DNA of 11,433 nt from DAOTTW01 sp034437615 (GCA_034437615.1 DAOTTW010000092.1:1-11433); one strand, 5' to 3'. Positions 1 through 6,091 are shown, counted from the stretch's first letter. The notes: generated by a model not told the origin, from the sequence alone. A program made the numbers and translations.

Positions 1-151
1 GTGTGGCGGACGCAGCAAGCCGCGTCCCTACACAGCCGTTTTGGACCGTAGGGACGCCATTCTTGGCGTCCGGGGCGGCGTCAGCCGCCATAAAATACGG
101 TCAAACATCCAATACCTACCCCTGTAAAACACGGGGTCACCCCTACAAACG
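1..151 (-). repeat. Interspersed palindromic repeat, copy A
   Basis: On the minus strand this matches the element at 1783-1912 along most of its length: a short GTAGGGG segment, a spacer ending in GGTAGGTATT, a GCTGACGCCGCC segment and two hairpins. The hairpins are at 52-71 (8-bp stem GGACGCCA/TGGCGTCC, loop TTCT) and 8-27 (GGACGC/GCGTCC plus inner GC pairs). The element is about 150 bp and may continue beyond the left edge. It is non-coding, sits at the 3' end of the neighbouring gene and includes that gene's stop codon at 143-145. It resembles REP/MITE-like elements; no transposase is visible. The similarity is read by eye. Confidence 0.8.
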
Positions 152-1240
152 TTGTGGTTCGTCCGCCTGGGCGACGATCTGCTGGCCGGACCGCAATAAA
201 TCGGCGCTGAGGCAGCTATGCACGGGCAGAATCGCCAGCACATCGCCCACCTGAATCTGATTGAACGTCGCGTCATCCGTGTGGATGATGCCATGCTCCT
301 GTGAGAGCGAGACGACGTAGGTATTGGGCAGCGGGGCCGTCCAGGTGCCGTTGGCCTTCAGGCGCGTGGCCAGCCCGAACAGCATCGCGCCATCCGCAGG
401 CAGCCGATCCTGCGAGAGGTGCACAGCGCCGCCGTAAATCACGATCTGGTTGCGCTCGGCTTGCTTGGCGACGACGGGGCAGGCCACTGCAACGGCAATA
501 TCCTCGTAGGTGCAGCTACCGATCTGCGCCTGACTGAGATCATAATAGACGAAATTGCCGGGGCGCACCTCATCCACGCCCGTAAATTCCGGCATCACGG
601 AGCAGGTCGGCGTATCCCCGACGCTGATCTGTAGGCCGCCGAAGCCATGTGAGGCCAGGTAATCGTGTGCGTGGGTCATGCGCTGGGCGGTCTCGTGCCA
701 CAGGTCGCGGATGGCGTCCGCGTCGCGTAGCGCGTAGCTGTGTCCGGCATGGGTCAGCACGCCGCGCAGCCGCAGGTGATGCACGGGTTGGATGGCCAGC
801 CCCAGCGTCGTCAGCGAAAAGTTATCATCCCAGGCCACGCCTGTGCGCTTGTAGCCCGTGTCTACGTCAATCCAGATGTCAACGGGGGCGCGCAGGTTAT
901 CACGCAGGAAAACCACCGTCTCCGGCGATTCGACAATCAGGCCCAGCGTGATCTGTGCCGCCAGCGCGTTCAGCGCGTCGATTTGCAGCCAGTTCACCGG
1001 GAAGGCTATCGTGATGTCCTGCCAGCCCGCCGCCGCGAATTGCTGCGCCATCTGCACGGAGGATACCGTGATCTGCGTCACGCCGTAATCCCGAAACCAC
1101 GCGCCGACCTGCTCGGATTGGTGCGTTTTGAAGTGGGGCCGCAGCGTCACATTGCTGCTGTTGGCCTTGTCGCTCATGCGGCTGATGTTGCGGCGGGCGA
1201 TGTGTTCGTTAATCAAAAGGGTCGGTTGTGTAATTTTCAT
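143..1240 (-). CDS. D-threonine aldolase / D-serine dehydratase-like PLP enzyme
   Basis: Probably a cytosolic pyridoxal-phosphate enzyme of the fold III group (alanine-racemase-like N-terminal barrel plus D-serine-dehydratase-like C-terminal domain) that cleaves D-threonine-type amino acids or deaminates D-serine. Counting from an upstream ATG/TTG frame of 375 residues, the PLP lysine is in RPHFKTH (K48), followed by WIDVDTGYKRTGV, SVGDTPTC and SLSQEHGI. The H-x-C metal motif near the C-terminus is HSC (H351, C353), which supports a metal-dependent member. The substrate cannot be told from sequence. I chose ATG 1240 (365 aa, MKITQPTLLI) because the family usually starts just before this strand. 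ATG 1267 and TTG 1270 are in-frame alternatives lying right behind a TATAAT box, which would make the mRNA leaderless. No clear ribosome site precedes any of them. The stop codon lies inside repeat copy A, so the last residues may be recently altered. The gene stands alone and is divergent from the receiver gene. Confidence 0.85.
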   Translation of the reverse strand: MKITQPTLLINEHIARRNISRMSDKANSSNVTLRPHFKTHQSEQVGAWFRDYGVTQITVSSVQMAQQFAAAGWQDITIAFPVNWLQIDALNALAAQITLGLIVESPETVVFLRDNLRAPVDIWIDVDTGYKRTGVAWDDNFSLTTLGLAIQPVHHLRLRGVLTHAGHSYALRDADAIRDLWHETAQRMTHAHDYLASHGFGGLQISVGDTPTCSVMPEFTGVDEVRPGNFVYYDLSQAQIGSCTYEDIAVAVACPVVAKQAERNQIVIYGGAVHLSQDRLPADGAMLFGLATRLKANGTWTAPLPNTYVVSLSQEHGIIHTDDATFNQIQVGDVLAILPVHSCLSADLLRSGQQIVAQADEPQRL

Positions 1241-1277
1241 GGCTGCATCTGCAAAGGCTGTTGACATCAATTAAGCC

Positions 1278-1283
1278 ATTATA
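1278..1283 (-). promoter_or_regulatory. Candidate -10 box for the PLP enzyme gene
   Basis: A perfect TATAAT on the minus strand, with no good -35 hexamer at 16-18 bp. A transcript would start near 1271, at or next to TTG 1270/ATG 1267. This implies either a leaderless mRNA or a leader of about 30 nt for ATG 1240. Confidence 0.5.
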
Positions 1284-1362
1284 GCACGATGCAACCTGTG
1301 CAGACCTCTCATTGTATGCTAAACTTGCTTTCACCTTCTTATCAACTTTCAGGCGAGGTGCT

Positions 1363-1773
1363 ATGACGAGCAATTACAACAGCCAGCAGTGGCGTGTGCT
1401 GGCCATCGACGACGAAGCGGACAACCTGCGTATCGTGCGCAAGGTGCTGACGCATGAAGGGGCCGACGTGATGGCTGTCACGTCGATTCACGCTGCAAAG
1501 GCCGCGCTGGAAGGCTGGCAGCCCTCTGTTATCCTGCTCAACCCGGAACTGCGGCAGGTGGATGGCGCGGATGGCTGGGCGCTGTATTACGATCTGCGCC
1601 AATGGCCGCACACACGCAATCTGCCGATTGTGGCGCTGACGGGCCATGCGCTGCCGGATGCGCTGCGCGGCGTGCAGGAGGCTGGCTTCGATGCCACGCT
1701 GCTGAAGCCCTTCCACATCGAACAATTGCTGAACGCCATCAAAAGCGCTATCGCAGGCCGTATGGTAGACTGA
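1363..1773 (+). CDS. Single-domain receiver (CheY-like) with Asn at the phospho-acceptor site
   Basis: A 136-residue stand-alone response-regulator receiver domain with no output domain. The acidic pair is D16-D17 (VLAIDDE), the switch threonine is T93 (ALTGHA) and the conserved lysine is K115 (LLKPF). The position that should hold the phosphorylated Asp is N60 (VILLNPEL, codon AAC); spacing to the acidic pair (43-44 residues) and from T93 to K115 (22 residues) agrees with CheY. Ordinary aspartyl phosphorylation is therefore not expected, and it may work as a pseudo-receiver through constitutive protein contacts. The start is ATG 1363 because AGGCGAGG (1351-1358) precedes it at normal spacing; an in-frame ATG at 1312 would add 17 residues but lacks a ribosome site. 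No histidine kinase is adjacent and the partner is unknown. Repeat copy B begins 9 bp after the stop. Confidence 0.88.
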   Translation: MTSNYNSQQWRVLAIDDEADNLRIVRKVLTHEGADVMAVTSIHAAKAALEGWQPSVILLNPELRQVDGADGWALYYDLRQWPHTRNLPIVALTGHALPDALRGVQEAGFDATLLKPFHIEQLLNAIKSAIAGRMVD

Positions 1774-1782
1774 ATTGCATCT

Positions 1783-1912
1783 TGTAGGGGCGGTTCACGA
1801 CCCTCTACAGGGATAGGTATTTGATGGCGACTGACGCCGCCCCGGACGCCAAGAATGGCGTCCCTACGGTTCACAATAGCTGTGTAGGGACGCGGCTTGC
1901 TGCGTCCGCTAC
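1783..1912 (+). repeat. Interspersed palindromic repeat, copy B
   Basis: Plus-strand copy of the element at 1-151. Order: TGTAGGGGCGG, a spacer ending ATAGGTATTTG, CTGACGCCGCC, hairpin 1844-1863 (GGACGCCA/TGGCGTCC) and hairpin 1888-1907 (GGACGCGGC/GCTGCGTCC with one G-T pair). A tail, AAAATACCTACCC near 1932, is also found near 11297 and resembles the start of copy A. The element starts 9 bp after the receiver gene. Non-coding. Confidence 0.8.
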
Positions 1913-2030
1913 CGAAAACAATGAAAAAACCAAAATACCTACCCTTGTGAAGAGACCGAGAGGGGGCCTAACACAGGCATGGACGACACGTTTGCAAGAA
2001 AAGCACGCCTGCCTGGGTCGTTACGTTTTC

Positions 2031-2060
2031 TTGTGGTACTTGGCGCTAGATGGATACAAT
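2031..2060 (+). promoter_or_regulatory. Candidate promoter for the adenosyltransferase
   Basis: TTGTGG (2031-2036) and TACAAT (2055-2060) are separated by 18 bp, giving a start near 2067 and a leader of about 25 nt. GGAG at 2077-2080 lies 12 nt before the start codon, a little far for a ribosome site. No cobalamin riboswitch fits in so short a leader. Confidence 0.45.
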
Positions 2061-2092
2061 ACGCAAAATGCAGATCGGAGCAGAAATAGACT

Positions 2093-2644
2093 ATGAAAAT
2101 TTACACCAAGACGGGCGACAAGGGCGAGACCAGCTTGTTTGCCGGTGGGCGCGTGCCGAAAAACAACGCCCGCGTCGGCGCTTATGGCACGGTGGACGAA
2201 CTAAACGCGCTGCTGGGCGTGGTGCGGGCGCACGGCGTGCCTGCGCAGGCCGACGAACAACTCGCCCTCATCCAGCAGGAGCTATTTGAGGTGGGCGCGG
2301 ACCTGGCCACACCGCTAGAGGCCAAAGCCGATTGGATTACGCGCCTGACGCCTGAGCCAGCCGCACGCCTGGAGCGCTGGATTGACGGCATGGATGCGCA
2401 ATTGCCAGCGCTGACGGCCTTCATCCTGCCCGGTGGCACGCTGAGCGCCGCACAAACGCAACTGGCGCGTACCGTCTGCCGCCGCGCTGAACGCGATTGC
2501 GTGCACCTTTCGCAGCAAGAGGACATCAACGCGGCGCTGTTGTCGTACCTGAACCGCCTGTCGGATTACCTGTTCACGCTCGCACGCTGGCTGAATCAGA
2601 GCGCCGGGGTCACAGAGCCGCAGTGGTCCGGCAAGCGTACCTGA
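2093..2644 (+). CDS. pduO: Cob(I)alamin adenosyltransferase, PduO type
   Basis: Cytosolic enzyme that transfers the adenosyl group of ATP to cob(I)alamin, making the adenosylcobalamin used by radical mutases. The 183-residue length is normal for the PduO-type (MMAB-like) family. Visible family motifs are the N-terminal ATP loop YTKTGDKGET (residues 4-13), GTVDELNAL (32-40), the arginine-rich helix RTVCRRAERDC (126-136) and YLNRLSDYLF (152-161), all intact. The start is the only reasonable one, since the TKTGDxG motif normally lies within the first ten residues. The gene stands alone on the plus strand between two repeat elements. Its likely client is methylmalonyl-CoA mutase, whose B12-binding subunit and MeaB chaperone are encoded at 9634-11081; the link between them is inferred. 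The symbol is used for the family; cobA/cobO would be the alternative folds and do not fit. Confidence 0.95.
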   Translation: MKIYTKTGDKGETSLFAGGRVPKNNARVGAYGTVDELNALLGVVRAHGVPAQADEQLALIQQELFEVGADLATPLEAKADWITRLTPEPAARLERWIDGMDAQLPALTAFILPGGTLSAAQTQLARTVCRRAERDCVHLSQQEDINAALLSYLNRLSDYLFTLARWLNQSAGVTEPQWSGKRT

Positions 2645-2698
2645 TGCGCTGCACGTATCGCAACTACTCAGACAGGCATATTTTGCCCGCGAATTGGC

Positions 2699-2826
2699 CC
2701 TCCCCCCCTCAACCCCCCTCTCCCGACCGCCGCTACGCAGCTAGGAGAGGGGGAAGCAGGCTGCTAGAAGCCCCTCTCCCAGTGCCAAAGGCACGTTTGG
2801 GAGAGGGGTTTGGGGTGAGGGCCGAG
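2699..2826 (+). repeat. Pyrimidine/purine-rich nested palindrome repeat, copy 1
   Basis: Two stem-loops in tandem. The first pairs CCCCCTCTCC with GGAGAGGGGG (about 2713-2752). The second (2771-2808) pairs CCCCTCTCCCA with TGGGAGAGGGG and contains an inner GTGCC-AAA-GGCAC hairpin. A GGGGTTTGGGGTGAGGGC tail follows. The same unit, in the same orientation, ends the window at 11321-11433. Non-coding, with no T-run, so it is not a standard terminator. It lies 55 bp after the adenosyltransferase stop. Confidence 0.85.
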
Positions 2827-2841
2827 TAGTTACCCTGCTAC

Positions 2842-2934
2842 AAAAAACGCCTGGTGGGTGCCAACGCGCTTTGTGGGTCTTATGGCATCCATTCCACCAA
2901 TGCTCCCACACAACGACGCCGCACCGACCAGGCG
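2842..2934 (-). terminator. Long hairpin with T6 tail downstream of rpsO (terminator or small RNA end)
   Basis: On the minus strand, arms 2934-2921 and 2861-2848 pair at 13 of 14 positions (GCGCCTGGT-type arm). The stem then continues imperfectly (2919-2906 with 2866-2877), and GCAT/ATGC closes a loop of about 11 nt. Six T residues follow the outer arm directly (2847-2842). The structure reads as a rho-independent terminator only on the minus strand. It lies about 100 nt past the rpsO stop, so it could end the rpsO transcript. At about 87 nt it is unusually long for a terminator and may instead be a small structured RNA with its own end. Confidence 0.55.
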
Positions 2935-3030
2935 CAGGTTACGGTCGCGCTACATATCGCTTGATGTCGCAAGGGGGGGCTTGTGCAAAGCGCCATCCCG
3001 CTGCGTGAATCGGAACGCAGAGGCGTCTGC

Positions 3031-3300
3031 CTAGCGGCGTAAACCCAAACGTTCAATCAGCGCCCGATAGTCTGCTGGGCGCTTACGGTTGATGTACTGT
3101 AGATGCCGACGACGTTTGCCGACCAACTTCAGCAGGCCACGCCGAGAGTGCTCGTCATGGCGGTGCGTGCGCAGGTGGTCGGTAAGCTGAGTGATGCGCT
3201 TGGTGAGCATGGCCACCTGGACTTCTGGTGACCCCGTATCGCCCTCAAAGCGACCAAATTCGCCAACAATCTGTTCTTTCTCGTCTTTTGTGAGTGGCAT
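3031..3300 (-). CDS. rpsO: 30S ribosomal protein S15
   Basis: Primary 16S rRNA-binding protein of the small subunit platform, which nucleates binding of S6, S18 and S11. The 89 residues match the family length exactly. Typical segments are visible: MPLTKDEKEQIVGEFG, the conserved GDTGSPEVQVA loop, LTxRITxLTxHLRxHxxDxHSRRGL and the C-terminal RRxxLxYxxRKxxxxYxxLIxxLGLRR. The start is ATG 3300, not the in-frame ATG at 3417: the family begins here, and AAGGAGCAGGA precedes it. It is transcribed alone from a good promoter at 3389-3417, with a leader of about 80 nt that contains a perfect hairpin. S15 represses its own translation in several bacteria by binding its leader, so that hairpin is a candidate operator. 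pnp, a frequent neighbour, is not present. Confidence 0.97.
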   Translation of the reverse strand: MPLTKDEKEQIVGEFGRFEGDTGSPEVQVAMLTKRITQLTDHLRTHRHDEHSRRGLLKLVGKRRRHLQYINRKRPADYRALIERLGLRR

Positions 3301-3335
3301 ATGAACCGTCCTGCTCCTTGAGCTATGTGTCACCG

Positions 3336-3359
3336 GATGGGTTGGGCGGTTAACCCATC
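3336..3359 (-). promoter_or_regulatory. Hairpin in the rpsO leader, candidate S15 operator
   Basis: GATGGGTT and AACCCATC form a perfect 8-bp stem with an 8-nt loop, starting 35 nt before the rpsO start codon. No T-run follows, so it is not a terminator. Its place in the leader fits the autoregulatory structures known for S15, although those differ between phyla and I cannot match a specific one. Confidence 0.45.
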
Positions 3360-3388
3360 GGTCAGATACTAACAACATGCGATAAACG

Positions 3389-3417
3389 ATTGTAGCAGAC
3401 GCACGGTACGCTGCCAA
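3389..3417 (-). promoter_or_regulatory. Promoter of rpsO
   Basis: Minus strand TTGGCA (3417-3412), a 17-bp spacer, then TACAAT (3394-3389). Predicted start near 3382. It sits just past the stop of the upstream NYN gene, so rpsO can be transcribed independently of it. Confidence 0.7.
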
Positions 3418-3431
3418 TGCCGATAGCTTGC

Positions 3432-5561
3432 TTAGCGATCATCCGCCACGAGCTTTACCGTGTGGTGCGTGCGAAAGAGGCTGTATTGATCGTCCCGGCC
3501 CTGTAGCGGGTTCAGTACATTTTCCGTCTGCATGATCGACAGCCACAGGTCAATATCCCAGTTTTGGGACGGCGCTAACTCGCGGATGTGCTGCGCGGTA
3601 ATCAGTGCATTACGCTCGTACAAATCCAGCAAAATACGGATGAACAGGTCGCGCTGACTCAAGATCGTGCGTGCGTAGGGCGAATCCGTGTTGATAGAAA
3701 TGCCCTTCGTGTTGAAGTCGCTCTGTGGGTTCGAGTATTCGCCCACATCCACCGCGCCATTCGCCTGCAAATACTCGACAGCACGCTGGAAGGCCATACC
3801 GGGGTCGAATTGGCGCAGGCGACGGTGCAAACTACCCAGTGGGCACCAGGCAAAGTTGCGAAAGCTGGTGAATTGCTCTACGCTGACCACCACGCGCACC
3901 GTCATTTCAAAGGCGGTCGCGTCGTATTCGGCCAGCGCTTGCGGCGATTTCCCGCGCCAATCTTCCGCCGGTTCGCCGTCTTGCGGCTGCATCTGCTCAA
4001 CCACTGCTTCCGGCTCCGGCGCATCGTCCGGCAGGCGGATCACCGGCACCAGATCATCCGGGTTGTGGCGGTGCGGCACCAGTTCACGCCGCAGCACGCG
4101 CTCCCGTACCAGCGTATCAATCCAGTGTGAGCGCCACTGGTCGTCCGCATTCATCCCAACGCGGCTCAGGTCGCGCTCCATCTCCAGCCCCTTCAGCAAG
4201 AAGCCATAGTTCACATATTCCCAGCCGCGCACGCTGAGCGTATTGGCCACACGCCGCATAATAGAGTTCGCGATGGTGCGCGTCTTGTCCACAATCGGAT
4301 GTTGCGTGTTGGCGGTCATGCTGCCGTTGTTGTTGACGGACTGTAATAGCCCCATCGAAAGCGCCTGCGAGACAAGATCATAGCCCCGATCCTGCGAGGC
4401 CACCGCACCCACATCTTGCAATTGGGATATAAGCTGGTCGGTCTCTAGCGTATCGGTGTTCAGGCGTTGCGCCAGCCGATCAAACTGAATAACCACGCTG
4501 GACCACTGCGACGGCACAAAATCGCCGTCGTCATGCGCCAACATCGGCGACTGGCTGAGCGACTGATGGGTGGCTAAATCCGTGAATTCATCGAAGAATT
4601 CAAGCTGGACCGCCTGGTGTTGCATAATCTGGCGTGCAATGCTGCCCTTCACGCCCCACACGATAACGGTTTTGCCGCGCTGTACCAGCGTGTTGATCAC
4701 ATCGTTGAAGTCCCGGTCACCGCTGGCCAGGATGTAGACATCGGCTGATTCTGAATAGCCGGAATCCGTAATAATGTCACGGGCGATGCGGATGTCAGCG
4801 CTGTTTTTACCGGGTAGGTTAAAAACGGGGTCGATGTTGGCTAGCGCAAGGCGTGAGGGCGCATCGTCCGCGACCTCACGGCCCGCGTAATCCACCAGTG
4901 GCGGCAACGTCCCGCGCTGGCCCCAGGGCGCATACGCCGACAACTTGACGACCTGCCCATGTGAACGCGCCTGCGACAGCATACGCTCAATCAGGTGGTC
5001 CAGGTTCACCATATAGCCCTGTTCGTTCAGGCTGATGGCGATATTCTCAAAGTCGATGTAAACCGCGACGTTCTTCGATTGGATGCCAAGCAGCGTCTCT
5101 AGCGGCTGAAAGATGATCTCATCAGCGAATTCAGTGCCCTTGAGCACGTCCTCGGACCCCCACATACGGATGCGTGCGCTGCGTGTCGTCTTGATGCGGC
5201 GGATCAACGGCAGCAGGTCGCGGCTTGTCGTCGCCAGGATCAACTCATCAACCGGGTCCGGGTCGTATGAAAAATAGTGGATAATTAAGATGTCTGCGAT
5301 AGTCTCGCGGTTGAGCACTTCAAAGACTTCGTAGCCTGCCGCGCGAAAGATGCTCATGGGGTTCAGGGCACCGCGCTTGTGCTCATACGCAGACCAGTTC
5401 GCAACGGCGATGGCCCGCAGTTTATCCACGCTGACCAGCCCCGCAGCCAGCGCCGCGCCACCACGTAGCCCAACGGCCAACTCTTGCAGGTCAACGATCA
5501 TCCCGCGTGCCTGGAAGCGCTCTAGCAAGTCATCGACATCTACAACCAAATAAGCAGCCAT
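3432..5561 (-). CDS. Tandem NYN-domain (PIN-like nuclease) protein with long C-terminal region
   Basis: A 709-residue soluble protein. Residues 164-315 form an intact NYN domain (metal-dependent PIN-like RNase fold): D170 in VYIDFENI, D256 in NSADIRIARD, and D282/D284 in SGDRDF, ending VIVWGVKGSIARQI. Residues 1-140 look like a second, diverged copy: D8 (VVDVDD), D90 (TIADILII), D115 (TTSRDL) and IRMWGSED, but the SGD aspartate is replaced by S113. It is probably inactive or structural. Residues 350-709 contain several helix-rich stretches separated by an acidic linker (about 511-535); they might be winged-helix or LOTUS-like nucleic-acid-binding modules, which I cannot confirm. No signal peptide or membrane segment. 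The start is ATG 5561 with AGGA six bases upstream. By family it likely cuts or binds RNA; the substrate is unknown. The rpsO promoter begins immediately after its stop, so the linkage to rpsO may be only positional. Confidence 0.85.
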   Translation of the reverse strand: MAAYLVVDVDDLLERFQARGMIVDLQELAVGLRGGAALAAGLVSVDKLRAIAVANWSAYEHKRGALNPMSIFRAAGYEVFEVLNRETIADILIIHYFSYDPDPVDELILATTSRDLLPLIRRIKTTRSARIRMWGSEDVLKGTEFADEIIFQPLETLLGIQSKNVAVYIDFENIAISLNEQGYMVNLDHLIERMLSQARSHGQVVKLSAYAPWGQRGTLPPLVDYAGREVADDAPSRLALANIDPVFNLPGKNSADIRIARDIITDSGYSESADVYILASGDRDFNDVINTLVQRGKTVIVWGVKGSIARQIMQHQAVQLEFFDEFTDLATHQSLSQSPMLAHDDGDFVPSQWSSVVIQFDRLAQRLNTDTLETDQLISQLQDVGAVASQDRGYDLVSQALSMGLLQSVNNNGSMTANTQHPIVDKTRTIANSIMRRVANTLSVRGWEYVNYGFLLKGLEMERDLSRVGMNADDQWRSHWIDTLVRERVLRRELVPHRHNPDDLVPVIRLPDDAPEPEAVVEQMQPQDGEPAEDWRGKSPQALAEYDATAFEMTVRVVVSVEQFTSFRNFAWCPLGSLHRRLRQFDPGMAFQRAVEYLQANGAVDVGEYSNPQSDFNTKGISINTDSPYARTILSQRDLFIRILLDLYERNALITAQHIRELAPSQNWDIDLWLSIMQTENVLNPLQGRDDQYSLFRTHHTVKLVADDR

Positions 5562-5977
5562 AACTAATCCTAAAAATGCTACCAGATCACCTCGCTCATA
5601 ACCTGTACGTGGCTATAGCTCGCTGGTCGTCTTTCGTCGCATCTGGTCAGCAAATAGTTTGTCGTCCGAACAGATCACCCAGAGTCGTGTTGTCGAAGCC
5701 ATGGATGCTTAGATGCATGTGTACGGCGAAAAATGCGACTGGCCTCCCTGAGTAATCGTTTTCTTGTGTGCCATTGTACCGGAAATCACAATAATCGGCA
5801 TAGCGAGGTTGACACAACAGCGCTGTCTTTACACGATTAAAACATTAATCTCAGAAGATAGCACAGTGCTGTTAAATCTACATTAGATCATGTGTAGTGC
5901 GTTTTAAGGCTTACATAATGCGGCAGCTTAGGCTTTTCCAGCTAAAAAACAAGTCAAATTCTTGCAACATCGGCAAT
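5562..5977. other. Intergenic stretch upstream of the NYN gene
   Basis: I see no convincing gene or RNA here. On the minus strand a TACAAT at 5778-5773 without a good -35 could serve the NYN gene through a leader of about 200 nt. A 29-codon open frame (minus, 5702-5613, MASTTRLWVICSDDKLF...) has no ribosome site. The right part contains the operator-like palindromes listed separately. An AT-rich segment (about 5830-5960) leads into repeat copy C. Confidence 0.5.
5809..5873 (+). promoter_or_regulatory. Promoter-like -35 with two operator-like palindromes
   Basis: A perfect TTGACA (5809-5814) has a weak -10 candidate CACGAT (5832-5837) 17 bp later. Within the spacer lies the perfect 10-bp palindrome ACAGCGCTGT (5817-5826). 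A near copy, ACAGTGCTGT, follows at 5863-5872, 46 bp away, and extends to an 11-bp inverted match with the first. This is the layout of a repressed promoter with two operators, but no credible gene follows on the plus strand before the convergent end of proS. It could also be a minus-strand operator for the NYN gene or chance. Confidence 0.3.
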
Positions 5978-6063
5978 GCGGCTGACGCCGCTCGGACACC
6001 CAGAAGGGTGTTCCTACAGTACAGGGCATCGTTCGTAGGGACACGGCTTGCCGTGTCCGCAAA
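5978..6063 (+). repeat. Interspersed palindromic repeat, copy C (variant arms)
   Basis: Aligns with the 3' part of copy B: CTGACGCCGCTC, a hairpin GGACACCC-AGAA-GGGTGTTCC (5994-6014, one bulge), a spacer, then GTAGG and a perfect 9-bp hairpin GGACACGGC-TT-GCCGTGTCC (6039-6058). Relative to copies A and B, GACGC has become GACAC in both left arms and GCGTC has become GTGT(T)C in both right arms, so pairing is kept. It lies about 30 bp beyond the proS stop. Confidence 0.75.
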
Positions 6064-6091
6064 CCGTGTCAATTATTTTGTTGGGATGGCC

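Noticed and set aside
649..1264. Long plus-strand frames opposite the PLP enzyme gene
   Set aside because: They lie wholly inside a well-supported gene on the other strand and have low-complexity Arg/Ala-rich translations typical of GC-rich antisense frames.
1..1912. Composite transposon made of copies A and B
   Set aside because: The repeats are short palindromic elements found elsewhere in the window, no transposase is present, and the enclosed genes look native.
2842..2934. Signal recognition particle (4.5S) RNA
   Set aside because: Size and hairpin shape fit, but the apical GGAA tetraloop with flanking CAGG and AGCAG motifs is missing on both strands.
3017..3030. GCAGA/TCTGC inverted repeat right after the rpsO stop as terminator
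   Set aside because: Only a 5-bp stem and no T-run; the longer hairpin with T6 at 2842-2934 is a better candidate.
3301..3417. Longer rpsO product starting at 3417
   Set aside because: The extra 39 residues do not belong to S15, and the region holds the promoter, leader hairpin and ribosome site.
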